This document shows positions 21,830 through 31,590 of a DNA stretch of 64,000 nucleotides, in pieces (positions within the stretch are counted from its first letter, which is position 1; each line of letters opens with the position of its first letter). The stretch is from Ignavibacteriales bacterium (lineage in GTDB: Bacteria; Bacteroidota; Ignavibacteria; Ignavibacteriales; Melioribacteraceae): assembly GCA_026390775.1 (NCBI GenBank), contig JAPLFF010000003.1:372001-436000 (forward strand). Reading direction: 5' to 3'. Both the position numbers and the translations under genes were made by a program. The notes beneath the pieces are model-generated. The model was not told the origin of the DNA. It saw only the letters and a list, made by a program, of their open reading frames with translations, and ran no database searches.

Positions 21830-22441
21830 TTATTTTTTTTTCATTAATCTTTCTTTTAAAGGGGATGAGTGTTTGGAGATTATAATTAACATCACTACAG
21901 ATACTAAAAATCCAAATTCAAAATTGCTGCGGGCATGAAAATAAGAAAATTTATTCATGACTGAAAAACCAAACACAGAAGAGACTGCTGTCATAATCGA
22001 AGCATAAACACTTGCAAAATTAATATCTCTACGAAATTGATAAAGGACACTCCACATAAAAATCCATATTACAATAACCGGAATTGATAAACCGAGTGAA
22101 CCGCCAGTAGCAGTTGCTAAACCTTTACCGCCTTTTAAATTGAGCCATGGAGAATAACAATGTGATAATACTGCTGCGGTAATGCTAAGCATAGGGAAAA
22201 TAAATTCAGGTCCAAATAATAAGATTGTGAGTATTGCACTTAGGAACCCTTTTAAAAAATCTATAATTAAAATTAGTAAAAAAATCCGTTTTGATTTTGT
22301 TATTCGAAATGAATTTAATGCTCCTACATTTCCGGAACCGGTTTGGGTAATATCCAAACCATGAGATTTTCTTAAAATAATAAACGCAGTTGGAAAAGAA
22401 CCAATTAAATATCCGATTGTTAAACTTATTAAGTAATTCAT
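21830..22441 (-). CDS. plsY: Acyl-phosphate glycerol-3-phosphate acyltransferase
   Basis: Inner-membrane enzyme that acylates glycerol-3-phosphate using acyl-phosphate. The three PlsY motifs are visible: GYLIGSFPTAFI near the N-terminus, GSGNVGALNS at about 37-46, and LKGGKGLATATG at about 103-114. Five membrane helices fit the 203-residue length. htrA follows 17 bases downstream. Confidence 0.96.
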   Translation of the reverse strand: MNYLISLTIGYLIGSFPTAFIILRKSHGLDITQTGSGNVGALNSFRITKSKRIFLLILIIDFLKGFLSAILTILLFGPEFIFPMLSITAAVLSHCYSPWLNLKGGKGLATATGGSLGLSIPVIVIWIFMWSVLYQFRRDINFASVYASIMTAVSSVFGFSVMNKFSYFHARSNFEFGFLVSVVMLIIISKHSSPLKERLMKKK

Positions 22442-22722
22442 TATTCCAAAGACTTAGTTACGGAACAAATTTACTAAAAATCATTAGGTTGTAAAACATT
22501 ATTATCTCGATATAATTTATACTTTTATATTCATAGATAATGAATTGTTCCCAAAAGTAAAATAATGTGTTACCAGTTATATCGGATCATTAAGATTGCC
22601 GGCCATGTTCACAAATTTTATCATACATGAAAGATATACGTAATTAAGAAATAGTTAATTATTCAAAAAATATATATTAAATTTACTCTGCAAATGTTAT
22701 TTGCTTACAAACGGAGAAATTG

Positions 22723-25293
22723 ATGGTAGATTATATTGGAAGATTTAATGTTATTCCTTCTTTACCGGAAAAATTAGAACCATTACGTGAAATAGTTTAT
22801 AATCTATTCTGGACTTGGAACCACGATGCCATTGAGCTGTTCAGAAGACTAGATCGGAAATTATGGGAAGATACCCATCATAATCCGGTATTATTGCTTG
22901 GTAAGATTAGCCAAGACAGACTAAATGAAATCGCAAATGATGATAGTTATATATCTCATATGAACCGTGTTTCGGTACATCTTAATGTTTATCTTGAAGA
23001 GAAAAGCTGGTATCAAAAAAATTATAAATATAACGGCGATAAATTTATTGCATATTTTTCTGCCGAATTTGGTTTAACGGAATGCTTGCAAGTATATTCA
23101 GGTGGTCTTGGCGTTCTCTCCGGAGATCATTTAAAATCTGCAAGTGATCTTGGATTGCCATTAGTGGGAATTGGCTTATGTTACAAAGAAGGATACTTTC
23201 AACAATATCTTACAAACGATGGCTGGCAGCAAGAGCGTTATGAATTAACCGATTTTTTCAATCAACCCATCTCGTTGGTTACAAACAAAGACAATTCACC
23301 ATTAAAAATTGAAATGGAATTTCCCGGACGAAAAGTTGTTTTACAAATTTGGAAAATTCAAGTCGGTCGTATTCCTCTATTTCTTCTTGATACAAACGTT
23401 GCTGAAAATTCAGAAGAAGATAGAAAAATTACTCGCACATTATATGGCGGTAATATAGAAACAAGAATTCAACAAGAAATTGTTCTTGGTATAGGTGGTA
23501 TGCGTGCATTACGTGCAATGAATATTAAGCCCTTAGTATGCCATATGAATGAAGGTCATTCTGCATTTCTTTCGTTAGAGCGGATCCGTCACTTAATAAA
23601 AAACCACAATCTTACTTTTGATGAAGCGAAAGACATTGGTTTTTATTCAAATGTTTTCACCACCCACACTCCAGTTCCAGCAGGAATTGATATTTTTCCA
23701 AATGATCTTGTTGAAAAATATTTCGGGCAATATTATAGAGATGAATTAAAAATTAGCGACAAAATATTTTACAGTCTTGGTACTATCATTAGAGAAAAAC
23801 CAGCAGCTAACTTTAACATGGCACATCTTGCTATGAATATGGCAGGATTTGTTAATGGTGTAAGCAAACTTCATGGAAAAGTATCTAAGAAAATGTGGAT
23901 GACCGGATTTGTTGATGTTCCATTTGATGAAATCCCTATTGACTATGTTACAAACGGTGTGCATATACATTCACATTTATCGAACGATATGCAGGAATTG
24001 TTGTACCGTTACCTAGGTGAAAAATTTATGCAGAACCCTTCCGATAAAGATGCTTGGAAACGAGTTGATGAAATACCCGATGAAGAACTCTGGCGTACTC
24101 ATGAAAGAAGAAGAGAAAGATTAGTCGCTTTCGCAAGAAACAGATTAATAAAACAAATTTCCGAACGCGGCGGTTCTGTTTCGGAACTTGCATTTGCAAA
24201 AGAAGTCTTAGATGTACAAGCACTAACTATTGGTTTTGCACGAAGGTTTGCAACTTATAAACGGGCTACACTAATCTTTAAGGACGTTGATCGTCTTAGC
24301 AATATACTTAGCAATCCTGATTATCCTGTTCAACTAATTATTGCGGGTAAAGCTCATCCTAAAGACGAAGAGGGGAAGAAACTTATCCAAGAGGTTATTG
24401 CAATATCTAAAGAACCTCATTTAAGAAAGAAGATTGTTTTTATTGAAAATTACGATATGAATATTGCCCGCTACATGGTTGCCGGTTGTGATGTATGGTT
24501 GAATAATCCGCGCCGTCCTTTTGAAGCAAGCGGGACTTCCGGAATGAAAGTAATTGCAAACGGAGGATTGAATTTAAGTGTGATGGATGGTTGGTGGGAC
24601 GAAGCGTTTACACCTAATGTAGGCTGGAGGATAGGCAATAGAGAAGAATATGATGATTTGGATTATCAAGATGAAGTAGAATCTCGTTTGATTTATGAAA
24701 CAATTGAAAAAGAACTTGTACCAATATTTTATAATCGAGGTGAAGATAAACTACCGCGCAACTGGATCTCAATAATGAAAAATTCCATGAAAACTTTGGG
24801 ATCAGAATACAATTCACACCGAATGGTTGAAGAATATGCTAAGAAATTTTATTTCGAATCTTATGAAAAACGAATGAACCTTATGAAAAATAATTGGGAA
24901 AAAGGAAAAGAATTTTCTCATTGGAAAAGTATTTTGTATGAAAATTGGAACAAAGTAAAATTTTTAAGTGTTACCGAAGAAGAAAAAAACGGCGATCTGA
25001 AATTTGGGCTTAAATATCCAATTCTTGCTGAAGTGGAACTTGGCGAACTTACTCCTGATGATGTAGAAGTTCAGATATATTACGGTAAAGTTGATGAGGG
25101 TGTGAATGGTTCTAAATATTCAATTACTATGGCTCATGTTGGCAAAAAATCAAAATCGGCTAAGTATGCATACCGCGGACAAATTGAATGTAACGATACC
25201 GGACAATTTGGATTTACCTTAAGAATACTTCCAAAACATCCTCAGTTAATTAATCCTTTTGAATTAGGTTTAATACGCTGGGCTGAAAATTAA
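22723..25293 (+). CDS. glgP: Alpha-glucan (glycogen) phosphorylase
   Basis: Releases glucose-1-phosphate from storage alpha-glucan. The 856-residue protein starts with a DUF3417-type N-terminal domain (IVYNLFWTWNHDAIELF), then a GT35 catalytic region. The PLP lysine lies in ASGTSGMKVIANGGLNL near residue 610, followed by SVMDGWWDEA. CGG-AG six bases before the ATG at 22723 favours that start over the TTG three bases earlier. This is the short bacterial/archaeal type rather than the MalP type. About 280 bases of AT-rich sequence without recognisable genes precede it. Confidence 0.95.
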   Translation: MVDYIGRFNVIPSLPEKLEPLREIVYNLFWTWNHDAIELFRRLDRKLWEDTHHNPVLLLGKISQDRLNEIANDDSYISHMNRVSVHLNVYLEEKSWYQKNYKYNGDKFIAYFSAEFGLTECLQVYSGGLGVLSGDHLKSASDLGLPLVGIGLCYKEGYFQQYLTNDGWQQERYELTDFFNQPISLVTNKDNSPLKIEMEFPGRKVVLQIWKIQVGRIPLFLLDTNVAENSEEDRKITRTLYGGNIETRIQQEIVLGIGGMRALRAMNIKPLVCHMNEGHSAFLSLERIRHLIKNHNLTFDEAKDIGFYSNVFTTHTPVPAGIDIFPNDLVEKYFGQYYRDELKISDKIFYSLGTIIREKPAANFNMAHLAMNMAGFVNGVSKLHGKVSKKMWMTGFVDVPFDEIPIDYVTNGVHIHSHLSNDMQELLYRYLGEKFMQNPSDKDAWKRVDEIPDEELWRTHERRRERLVAFARNRLIKQISERGGSVSELAFAKEVLDVQALTIGFARRFATYKRATLIFKDVDRLSNILSNPDYPVQLIIAGKAHPKDEEGKKLIQEVIAISKEPHLRKKIVFIENYDMNIARYMVAGCDVWLNNPRRPFEASGTSGMKVIANGGLNLSVMDGWWDEAFTPNVGWRIGNREEYDDLDYQDEVESRLIYETIEKELVPIFYNRGEDKLPRNWISIMKNSMKTLGSEYNSHRMVEEYAKKFYFESYEKRMNLMKNNWEKGKEFSHWKSILYENWNKVKFLSVTEEEKNGDLKFGLKYPILAEVELGELTPDDVEVQIYYGKVDEGVNGSKYSITMAHVGKKSKSAKYAYRGQIECNDTGQFGFTLRILPKHPQLINPFELGLIRWAEN

Positions 25294-25328
25294 TAAACAT
25301 ATAACTAAACGGAATATTCAGAAAAAAA

Positions 25329-26258
25329 ATGTTATTAGAAACTCTTGATTTGCGAAATAATGATCTACTGATTTACTCTCAGAATCTATTCAACTTCAAT
25401 GATAGCTTTAAGATCATATTTAAGAATGAAAAGCAGAGAAGGCCGAATCGTATTAGTTACTTTGATGTTTGTTCTTATGTGAAAGATCCTTCACCAAAAA
25501 ATTTGATCATTTACAGACTTCTTACTAATGTCAATCAACTAGACGCTTATTCAACTAAGTACGGATATTTTATTAAGATTAATAACAAAGTGGAATTAAT
25601 TTATTTTGACCCGATCTTTGCAATTAAAGATTTACGCCATTTACGATTTGATCTTGATCCGTCAAGATTTAGATTTAAGATACAGCAAGTAGGATTAACT
25701 TCGTTAACAAAAAAAGAAGATGAACCTAACTTTGCAGAAGTTTATTGTTTTGATCTAAAAGCTGTTGAAGCTCAAAGTCAAAATGATAAAATATTTGCAG
25801 ATGCAATTTTTGCTTTCGATGAAAATTATTCTGATAAAGAAATTCCAGAACAATCGGAATATGAAAAAGAAAAACCGGTGCAAGATTCTATAATTTCTTC
25901 TGATTCAAAGCAAGAATTAATACCCAAAGGGAAAAATATTTCCGAAGATGATGCTGATGTTAAAACTTCATTTAGATCTCCTACACCGCCGGATATTAGT
26001 AGAATTCAAGATTTACGTGAAGAAATTATTGTGATTTTAAAACAAGCTCTTGGAATACCAGAAGGCAGCCAAGATGTTTTGGCTTCATTCCGAAAAACTA
26101 CTAATGTGATAGATGAAAATCCGTTTCAAAAAGAAAAGGATGAAATTAAAAAAGCTAATGCAGAAGTCCATAATATTTTTGATTTGTTCAAAACAACTAA
26201 TAAATCAGACGAACTTTCTGCACGAGAGAGAGATTCTATTATTCTTAAGTTCGATTGA
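25329..26258 (+). CDS. Hypothetical cytoplasmic protein
   Basis: A 309-residue protein with no signal peptide or membrane helix. The first about 150 residues look like a compact alpha/beta domain (YSTKYGYFIKINNKVELIYF). Residues about 170-220 are acidic and low in complexity, probably a linker. The final about 80 residues are helical and charged (DLREEIIVILKQALGIPEG). I recognise no family. It begins 35 bases after glgP and is followed by the transhydrogenase gene, so co-transcription is likely. Confidence 0.75.
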   Translation: MLLETLDLRNNDLLIYSQNLFNFNDSFKIIFKNEKQRRPNRISYFDVCSYVKDPSPKNLIIYRLLTNVNQLDAYSTKYGYFIKINNKVELIYFDPIFAIKDLRHLRFDLDPSRFRFKIQQVGLTSLTKKEDEPNFAEVYCFDLKAVEAQSQNDKIFADAIFAFDENYSDKEIPEQSEYEKEKPVQDSIISSDSKQELIPKGKNISEDDADVKTSFRSPTPPDISRIQDLREEIIVILKQALGIPEGSQDVLASFRKTTNVIDENPFQKEKDEIKKANAEVHNIFDLFKTTNKSDELSARERDSIILKFD

Positions 26259-26316
26259 TCTAACAAAACAAATTAGTATTTACAATCAAGCTATTTAATT
26301 TATTGGAAATCAGTTA

Positions 26317-27705
26317 ATGGAAAATAAATACGACGTAATTATTATTGGCAGCGGACCGGGAGGCGAGGGCGCTGCAATGACTTGTGCAAAAGAAGGGAAG
26401 AAAGTCGCAGTTTGTGAAGAGTTCTCTCTTGTTGGAGGAAACAATACTCACAAAGGTACAATTCCAAGTAAAGCATTAAGACATGCAAGCCAAATTTTAT
26501 ATGACAGTAATAAGTTTGAAGGGGCTACTTACCAAGAATTATTAGTACAAACCGGAACTGTTATTAGATCTCAAGTTGAATTAAGACATGGTTTTTATAC
26601 TAGAAACAATGTTGATTTGATTATCGGCCGTGCAAAATTTCTTGATAAAAATACTGTTGAAGTAACTGAATCAACAGGACTAAAAAAGAAGTATCGAGCA
26701 GATGCATTTATAATTGCTGTCGGTTCTCGTCCATATCACCCGCCAGACGTCGATTTTTTACATCCAAGAATAATTGATAGCGATAAACTTTTAAAAATAA
26801 AAGAAAATCCAAAAACGTTAACAATTTATGGTGCCGGTGTAATTGGTTGCGAATATGCTTCTATCTTCAGAGGATTAAGTGTAAAAGTTAATCTGATAAA
26901 CACACGCAACCAGCTGCTGGCTTTTCTTGATGATGAAATTATTGATGCATTAGCATATCATCTCAGAGAAAATGGAGTATTGTTAAGACATGGTGAGGAA
27001 TATGAAAAAGTTGTACCGGATGATTGCGGAGTTACAATTTATTTAAAGTCTAACAAAGAAATTAGAAGTGATTATTTATTGTGGGCTCAGGGTAGAACCG
27101 GTAATACACAAAACATTGGTCTTGAAGAACTTGGAATTAAAACTGATGCAAGAGGTTCAATACCGGTTAATGAATTTTATCAATCATCAGTTCCTAATAT
27201 TTATGCTGTAGGTGATGTAATTGGTTATCCAAGTCTTGCCAGTGCTGCTTATGATCAAGGAAGATTTGCCGGAAGACATTTAATTTTAGGTGAGGGCACA
27301 ACTCTAAAAATCGAAGATATACCAACCGGAATTTATACCATTCCAGAAATTAGTTCTGTTGGATTAAACGAACGGGAATTAACTGAGAAAAAAATTCCTT
27401 ATGAAGTTGGGCATTCATTTTTCCGACATTTAGCAAGAGCACAGATAACCGGAAGAACAGTCGGTATGTTAAAAATTCTTTTTCACAGAGAGAATTTAAA
27501 AATTCTTGGTATCCATTGTTTTGGATATGAAGCTTCGGAAATAATTCATATTGGGCAAGCTATAATGTCACAAGAAGGTGATGGGAATAGTTTGATGTAT
27601 TTCATCAACAGCACGTTTAATTATCCTACTATGGCAGAAGCTTACCGCGTTGCAGCTTTAAATGGATTGAACAGAGTTGAGTTGGGTAAAAAGTCTCACA
27701 ACTAG
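26317..27705 (+). CDS. sthA: Soluble pyridine nucleotide transhydrogenase (SthA-like)
   Basis: A 462-residue flavoprotein of the pyridine nucleotide-disulfide oxidoreductase fold. It has an FAD-binding [15 protein letters not shown] at the N-terminus, a second dinucleotide fold around [14 protein letters not shown], the FAD motif [16 protein letters not shown], and a dimerisation domain. [18 protein letters not shown] replaces the redox CxxxxC of lipoamide dehydrogenase and retains the [13 protein letters not shown] signature of SthA, with no cysteine at all. It should exchange hydride between NADPH and NAD in the cytoplasm. Confidence 0.92.
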   Translation: MENKYDVIIIGSGPGGEGAAMTCAKEGKKVAVCEEFSLVGGNNTHKGTIPSKALRHASQILYDSNKFEGATYQELLVQTGTVIRSQVELRHGFYTRNNVDLIIGRAKFLDKNTVEVTESTGLKKKYRADAFIIAVGSRPYHPPDVDFLHPRIIDSDKLLKIKENPKTLTIYGAGVIGCEYASIFRGLSVKVNLINTRNQLLAFLDDEIIDALAYHLRENGVLLRHGEEYEKVVPDDCGVTIYLKSNKEIRSDYLLWAQGRTGNTQNIGLEELGIKTDARGSIPVNEFYQSSVPNIYAVGDVIGYPSLASAAYDQGRFAGRHLILGEGTTLKIEDIPTGIYTIPEISSVGLNERELTEKKIPYEVGHSFFRHLARAQITGRTVGMLKILFHRENLKILGIHCFGYEASEIIHIGQAIMSQEGDGNSLMYFINSTFNYPTMAEAYRVAALNGLNRVELGKKSHN

Positions 27706-27884
27706 TTTTGATTATTAATCCATTGAATCAATTTTAACTTTACCTCTGAATATTCATTATCATTTCAAACCGAACAAACGACACACCGATCAATGCTATT
27801 ATCAGCATTAATTTTAGAATCTGTTGAAAAAGGGAAGTGAAACTTCCAAGACAATTCAAATAGAGAACATAATTTAATATTTCT

Positions 27885-27948
27885 GACCTCACCCGCCCGG
27901 CTTAGCCGGACACCCTCTCCTTACAAAGGAGAGGGGCAGGGGTGAGGT
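27885..27948. repeat. Intergenic GC-rich double hairpin
   Basis: The outer stem ACCTCACCC (27886-27894) pairs with GGGTGAGGT (27940-27948), and the inner stem CCCTCTCCTT (27913-27922) pairs with AAGGAGAGGG (27926-27935) across a 3-base loop. It has the same architecture as copies at 3233, 57208 and 61889. It lies in the 252-base gap between convergent genes, which otherwise shows no gene. Confidence 0.75.
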
Positions 27949-27957
27949 TGTCGATAA

Positions 27958-28422
27958 TTATTTGTGCATTTTTATTATTGACATAGTCTTATTCAATTCT
28001 TTTAATTCGATAGTCTTAGGATCAATTGATGCTAAAGTTTTGATTATCGCCTTTAATCCTTCCATATTTTTTTCAGCTTTCATTATTATTTCTTCGTGTA
28101 CGCCTTCATCTTTCATATCCATTATTAATAACTGTATGGAAGAAGATGAGTTGTGCAGAATGTCCTGCACTGTACGCATGATTGCATTAAATACTTCTAT
28201 CCTTTCATTAATAACTTTTCTATTCATACTCATATAGAACAGCAATAATCCGAATAATAATAAAATAGTTGTAGGAATTATCCAGTAGTATTTTTTACTC
28301 TCTAAATACTTAATGAAATCAAGAAGAGGGTAGATGCCAAGAACATAATTTACAAATAGTGTCAGCAAAACAACTATTACAAATAGAATGATGATTGTGG
28401 AATTATTTTTTAATAATTTCAT
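27958..28422 (-). CDS. Small membrane protein with DHp-like helical tail
   Basis: A 154-residue protein with two membrane helices (about 8-30 and 47-65) and a cytoplasmic helical tail. The tail section VFNAIMRTVQDILHNSSSSIQLLIMD resembles a histidine-kinase dimerisation helix with a candidate phosphoacceptor His90, but no ATPase domain follows; the protein ends about 60 residues later. It may be a phosphotransfer or signalling fragment, or a structural membrane protein. No homologous family is certain. Confidence 0.65.
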   Translation of the reverse strand: MKLLKNNSTIIILFVIVVLLTLFVNYVLGIYPLLDFIKYLESKKYYWIIPTTILLLFGLLLFYMSMNRKVINERIEVFNAIMRTVQDILHNSSSSIQLLIMDMKDEGVHEEIIMKAEKNMEGLKAIIKTLASIDPKTIELKELNKTMSIIKMHK

Positions 28423-28588
28423 TGTACACCTGAATATGCATTGAGAATTTTATTAACTATCTATCGGCTGGCTGGAACGATTTTATTTTAAGCTTGCCCA
28501 CACCTTTTTGGTGGGAATCTGTTTTTGTAATGTAAATAAATAATTACAAAAATACCGTATAGAAAAAGCGGTTGCTGTTGAGGCGCGG

Positions 28589-28597
28589 GTTAGGCGA
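28589..28597. repeat. Cassette-like core motif, left of AbiV gene
   Basis: GTTAGGCGA, inverted partner of TCGCCTAAC at 29161. GTTAGGC fits the integron attC core GTTRRRY. The preceding GCTGTTGAGGCGCG resembles the inner box of attC sites. On the gene's strand this copy begins about four bases after the AbiV stop. Confidence 0.45.
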
Positions 28598-28600
28598 TTA

Positions 28601-29149
28601 TTATTTTGCTAATGCTTCTGTTCCAATTCTTTCACTATAATATTCTATCGAAAGTATATGATGAATATATTTCTCAACTTCCACAATGATTTGTTTTGCT
28701 GTTTTAGCATTAATTTGTTTTTGAGGAATCGAAGGAGTATAATCTTTTAAACAGTCTACGTAAAGTGAATCCATTCTTAATTTGAAAAGTGGCTTTGCAT
28801 TTTTATTATTGTATTCAACCGTCCAAGGTGAAGTTCGATCAGTATTTATTACTATTTTTCTATTATTATATGAAGTTTTAAGATCGTGACTTCGAAATGA
28901 TAACCAAAATTCTTCTTCCGAAGCTACTCCCGTAATATAATCCGAAACTAATTGTCCTTTACCAAATTCTTCATAAGATGTAAAAGCAAGCGCGAAAGCC
29001 CTTGGATATCTACGATGTTTATATAATAGTTTTGCATCATTAAGTAACTCAATTGAATTTTTAATACAAGAACGCCTTAAATTCCACAATTGTGGAATAT
29101 CTCTCCATTTTTTCCCAGACGATTCAAGACGACTTTTGATTGTTTGCAT
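28601..29149 (-). CDS. AbiV-family abortive infection protein (HEPN-like)
   Basis: A 182-residue helical protein. CIKNSIELLNDAKLLYKHRR followed by YPRAFALAFTSYEEFGKGQL (residues 29-67) is the AbiV signature, with the EE-x-GK motif at 60-64 and an RSHDLK motif at 86-91. AbiV proteins block phage translation or growth and belong to the wider HEPN group. There is no partner gene nearby. It stands alone between inverted 9-bp core motifs (28589 and 29161), which suggests acquisition as a single-gene cassette. Phage defence is inferred from the family. Confidence 0.82.
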   Translation of the reverse strand: MQTIKSRLESSGKKWRDIPQLWNLRRSCIKNSIELLNDAKLLYKHRRYPRAFALAFTSYEEFGKGQLVSDYITGVASEEEFWLSFRSHDLKTSYNNRKIVINTDRTSPWTVEYNNKNAKPLFKLRMDSLYVDCLKDYTPSIPQKQINAKTAKQIIVEVEKYIHHILSIEYYSERIGTEALAK

Positions 29150-29160
29150 AAAATATTTTT

Positions 29161-29169
29161 TCGCCTAAC
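29161..29169. repeat. Cassette-like core motif, right of AbiV gene
   Basis: TCGCCTAAC; on the minus strand it reads GTTAGGCGA 12 bases upstream of the AbiV start codon, the spacing expected between a cassette boundary and its gene. Confidence 0.45.
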
Positions 29170-29198
29170 TATTAATTATACTGCATAAAATTAATGTA

Positions 29199-29271
29199 TA
29201 GACGCCACATGTGGCGTCTAAAAAACAAATGAGACGGGATGTACCTGCCTGCGGTAGGCAAGTCCCGTCTC
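29199..29271. repeat. Two adjacent palindromes downstream of transporter gene
   Basis: A perfect 22-base palindrome at 29199-29220 (arms TAGACGCCACA and its complement) is followed by a hairpin with arms GAGACGGGA (29231-29239) and TCCCGTCTC (29263-29271). The loop of the second holds a copy of the short palindrome CCTGCCTGCGGTAGGCAAG (29244-29262). They may end transcription of the minus-strand transporter gene. Confidence 0.75.
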
Positions 29272-29282
29272 TACGAAAAAAA

Positions 29283-30536
29283 TTATTTTTCTTTCACAAC
29301 AAATTTATTATACAAGTACATAAAGAAAGCTGCAGAGAGTCCGATGGCAATCATTGAATACCAAACATATTCCGGATGACCAGACGCTTTCGAGTTTTGA
29401 TATAACCATCCTCCGAACGGATCTCCTACAAATCGTGCAATAGCAATTGGTAAGAATGCATAACCTTGATATAATCCTTGCTGACCTTCGGGTGCTATCT
29501 TAGAAATATATTCATAATATCTTGGTGCTTGCATAGCTTCGCCGATACCAAATGCAATAATTCCGGCTGCTATTGTTATAATACTCGGCTGAATCCAAAT
29601 AATAATCCAAATCAAACTTGAAACTGCAAATCCGCTTAGAATAGCATTCGGGGTTGACATTTTTTTTGTCAATCTATTAATTGGTATTTGAAAAAGAATT
29701 ATAGCGCCTGCACCGGACCAAGATTGTAGAATTTCGTAAGAGAAAAAATTTGGTATGTAATCAGTTACATAATAAGGAACTATGATAAACTCTTGCCAAA
29801 AAATAATCCAATAAAGCGAGTAGATTAATAAAAAGATCATGAATTTGAAATTGCCAAGTACAACAAACAAATTGGTAATTTTTTTCCCGAGTGATTCAAC
29901 TACAACGGCTTCTTTTGCATTCTTATAAAACAATGAATTAACTGCAAGCATTGCAATACAACTTGCTGCTGATACCAGATAAACAAATTCATTACCAAAA
30001 CTATCTCGTACAAAGTAAGCTATTGTTGGTCCAACCATTGCACCGATATTTACTAACCAATAATAAATTGCATAACCGAGAGATTTAACTTCTTCTTTGG
30101 AAGTTACTGCAACTGTTCCGAGAACCGACGGTTTAATAAATGATCCGCCGAATGCTGTAAAAACTAGAAAGCTCATTAGCAGCCAGTAATTTGGAGCAGT
30201 TCCATATATACCGGAGAATACCGACATTCCCATCGAGCCGATTAAAAAATATCCTATAGCAAGAATTGAAAATGCGATACTGAATGCGCGGCGGAATCCC
30301 CATTTGTCAGCAAGTGTACCGGCAAGAATTGGTAATAAATAAATCAACCCTCCAAACATACCGGAAAGTTGTCCGGCTTCGGATTCAGAAAAACCTAAGT
30401 TGTTTCTTAAGTAAACCATAAAAACAATTTGCTGACCGTAGTATGCTAAACGTTCGAACAATTCCATTCCGTTTGCAACCCAGAATGAACGGTGAAAACC
30501 GGTTTTTACTTTTTGAATTTCTGCAGTAAGACTCAC
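29283..30536 (-). CDS. MFS transporter, POT-like
   Basis: A 417-residue protein with about 12 hydrophobic segments. NGMELFERLAYYG in helix 1 matches the ExxER motif of proton-coupled oligopeptide transporters, and LADKWGFRRAF fits the MFS loop 2-3 motif. It is shorter than most POT members. Likely a proton-driven importer in the inner membrane; the substrate (peptide, nucleoside or other) is not evident. Confidence 0.85.
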   Translation of the reverse strand: MSLTAEIQKVKTGFHRSFWVANGMELFERLAYYGQQIVFMVYLRNNLGFSESEAGQLSGMFGGLIYLLPILAGTLADKWGFRRAFSIAFSILAIGYFLIGSMGMSVFSGIYGTAPNYWLLMSFLVFTAFGGSFIKPSVLGTVAVTSKEEVKSLGYAIYYWLVNIGAMVGPTIAYFVRDSFGNEFVYLVSAASCIAMLAVNSLFYKNAKEAVVVESLGKKITNLFVVLGNFKFMIFLLIYSLYWIIFWQEFIIVPYYVTDYIPNFFSYEILQSWSGAGAIILFQIPINRLTKKMSTPNAILSGFAVSSLIWIIIWIQPSIITIAAGIIAFGIGEAMQAPRYYEYISKIAPEGQQGLYQGYAFLPIAIARFVGDPFGGWLYQNSKASGHPEYVWYSMIAIGLSAAFFMYLYNKFVVKEK

Positions 30537-30639
30537 AATGACTCCTGTACGATTTGAAGTTGGGCAAATTTAATCTAATTCCATATAGTTATTCAAACAC
30601 TATTTGCTAAATTTGACAATAAAATTATTGCACTTAGTT

Positions 30640-31578
30640 ATGAAAAAGTTTGCCTTAACGGGAACAGCCGGATACATAGCTCCGCGCCACTTGAAAGCAA
30701 TAAAAGAAACCGGGAATCTTCTTGTTGCTTCGTTCGATCCGCATGATTCCGTAGGTGTGTTAGATCAATTCTTTCCGCATGCTGATTACTTTAATGAGTA
30801 TGAAAGATTTGAAAGATATCTCGTAAAACTTTCACAGCACAATAATTCTAAGATTGATTTTCTAAGCGTCTGCTCTCCAAATTATTTGCACGATTCACAG
30901 ATCAGATTGGGATTAAATCTTGGTGCAAATGTTATTTGTGAAAAACCAATTGTTCTATATCCTCAAAATTTAGATTCGCTGGAAGAACTTGAATCGAAAT
31001 CCGGGAAAAAAGTTTATACAGTTATGCAGTTGAGATATCATCCTTCGATAATTGAGCTTAAAGAGAAATTAAAAACTGCTGCAAATAAAAAACATGAAGT
31101 AGAACTGACTTACATTGCTTCACGCGGAAATTGGTATCATTATTCATGGAAGGGTGAAGATGAAAAGAGCGGAGGCATTGCAACAAATATCGGGATACAT
31201 CTTTTCGATCTGTTAATATGGTTGTTCGGAGATGTTCGAAAAAGTGAAGTATATCTTTCTGATAATAAAAAAATGTCCGGGTCACTCGAATTAAAAGATG
31301 CAAATGTTACATGGTTTCTATCTATTGATGAAAATGATCTACCGGCTGAAATTCGATCACACAAAAAAATGATGTACCGATCTATAAATATTGATGGTAA
31401 TGAAATAGAATTCTCAGACGGATTTGCAGAACTTCACACAAAAGTTTATCAAGAAATATTAAAAGGAAACGGATTAGGAATTTCAGATGCTCGTCCTTCG
31501 ATCGAGACAGTTTATAATATCCGTTTTGCAAAAGTTTCTACTAAGAAAGATTTTATTCATCCATTACTTCGAAAATAA
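30640..31578 (+). CDS. Gfo/Idh/MocA oxidoreductase, WlbA-like
   Basis: A 312-residue NAD-dependent dehydrogenase. FALTGTAGYIAPRHLKAIKE, CEKPIVLYPQNLD and GGIATNIGIHLFDLL match WlbA/WbpB, which oxidises the 3-position of UDP-N-acetylglucosaminuronate. The open frame extends to a TTG at 30604 (12 extra hydrophobic residues), but the ATG at 30640 matches the family N-terminus. With the next acetyltransferase and the aminotransferase at 32784 it forms the UDP-GlcNAc(3NAc)A pathway for surface glycans. Confidence 0.9.
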   Translation: MKKFALTGTAGYIAPRHLKAIKETGNLLVASFDPHDSVGVLDQFFPHADYFNEYERFERYLVKLSQHNNSKIDFLSVCSPNYLHDSQIRLGLNLGANVICEKPIVLYPQNLDSLEELESKSGKKVYTVMQLRYHPSIIELKEKLKTAANKKHEVELTYIASRGNWYHYSWKGEDEKSGGIATNIGIHLFDLLIWLFGDVRKSEVYLSDNKKMSGSLELKDANVTWFLSIDENDLPAEIRSHKKMMYRSINIDGNEIEFSDGFAELHTKVYQEILKGNGLGISDARPSIETVYNIRFAKVSTKKDFIHPLLRK

Positions 31579-31590
31579 TTTGAGGTGGAA

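Noticed and set aside
28492-28515. Hairpin CCCACACC-TTTTT-GGTGGG as a terminator
   Set aside because: The stem is bulged and lacks a following T-run; no clear link to a gene end.
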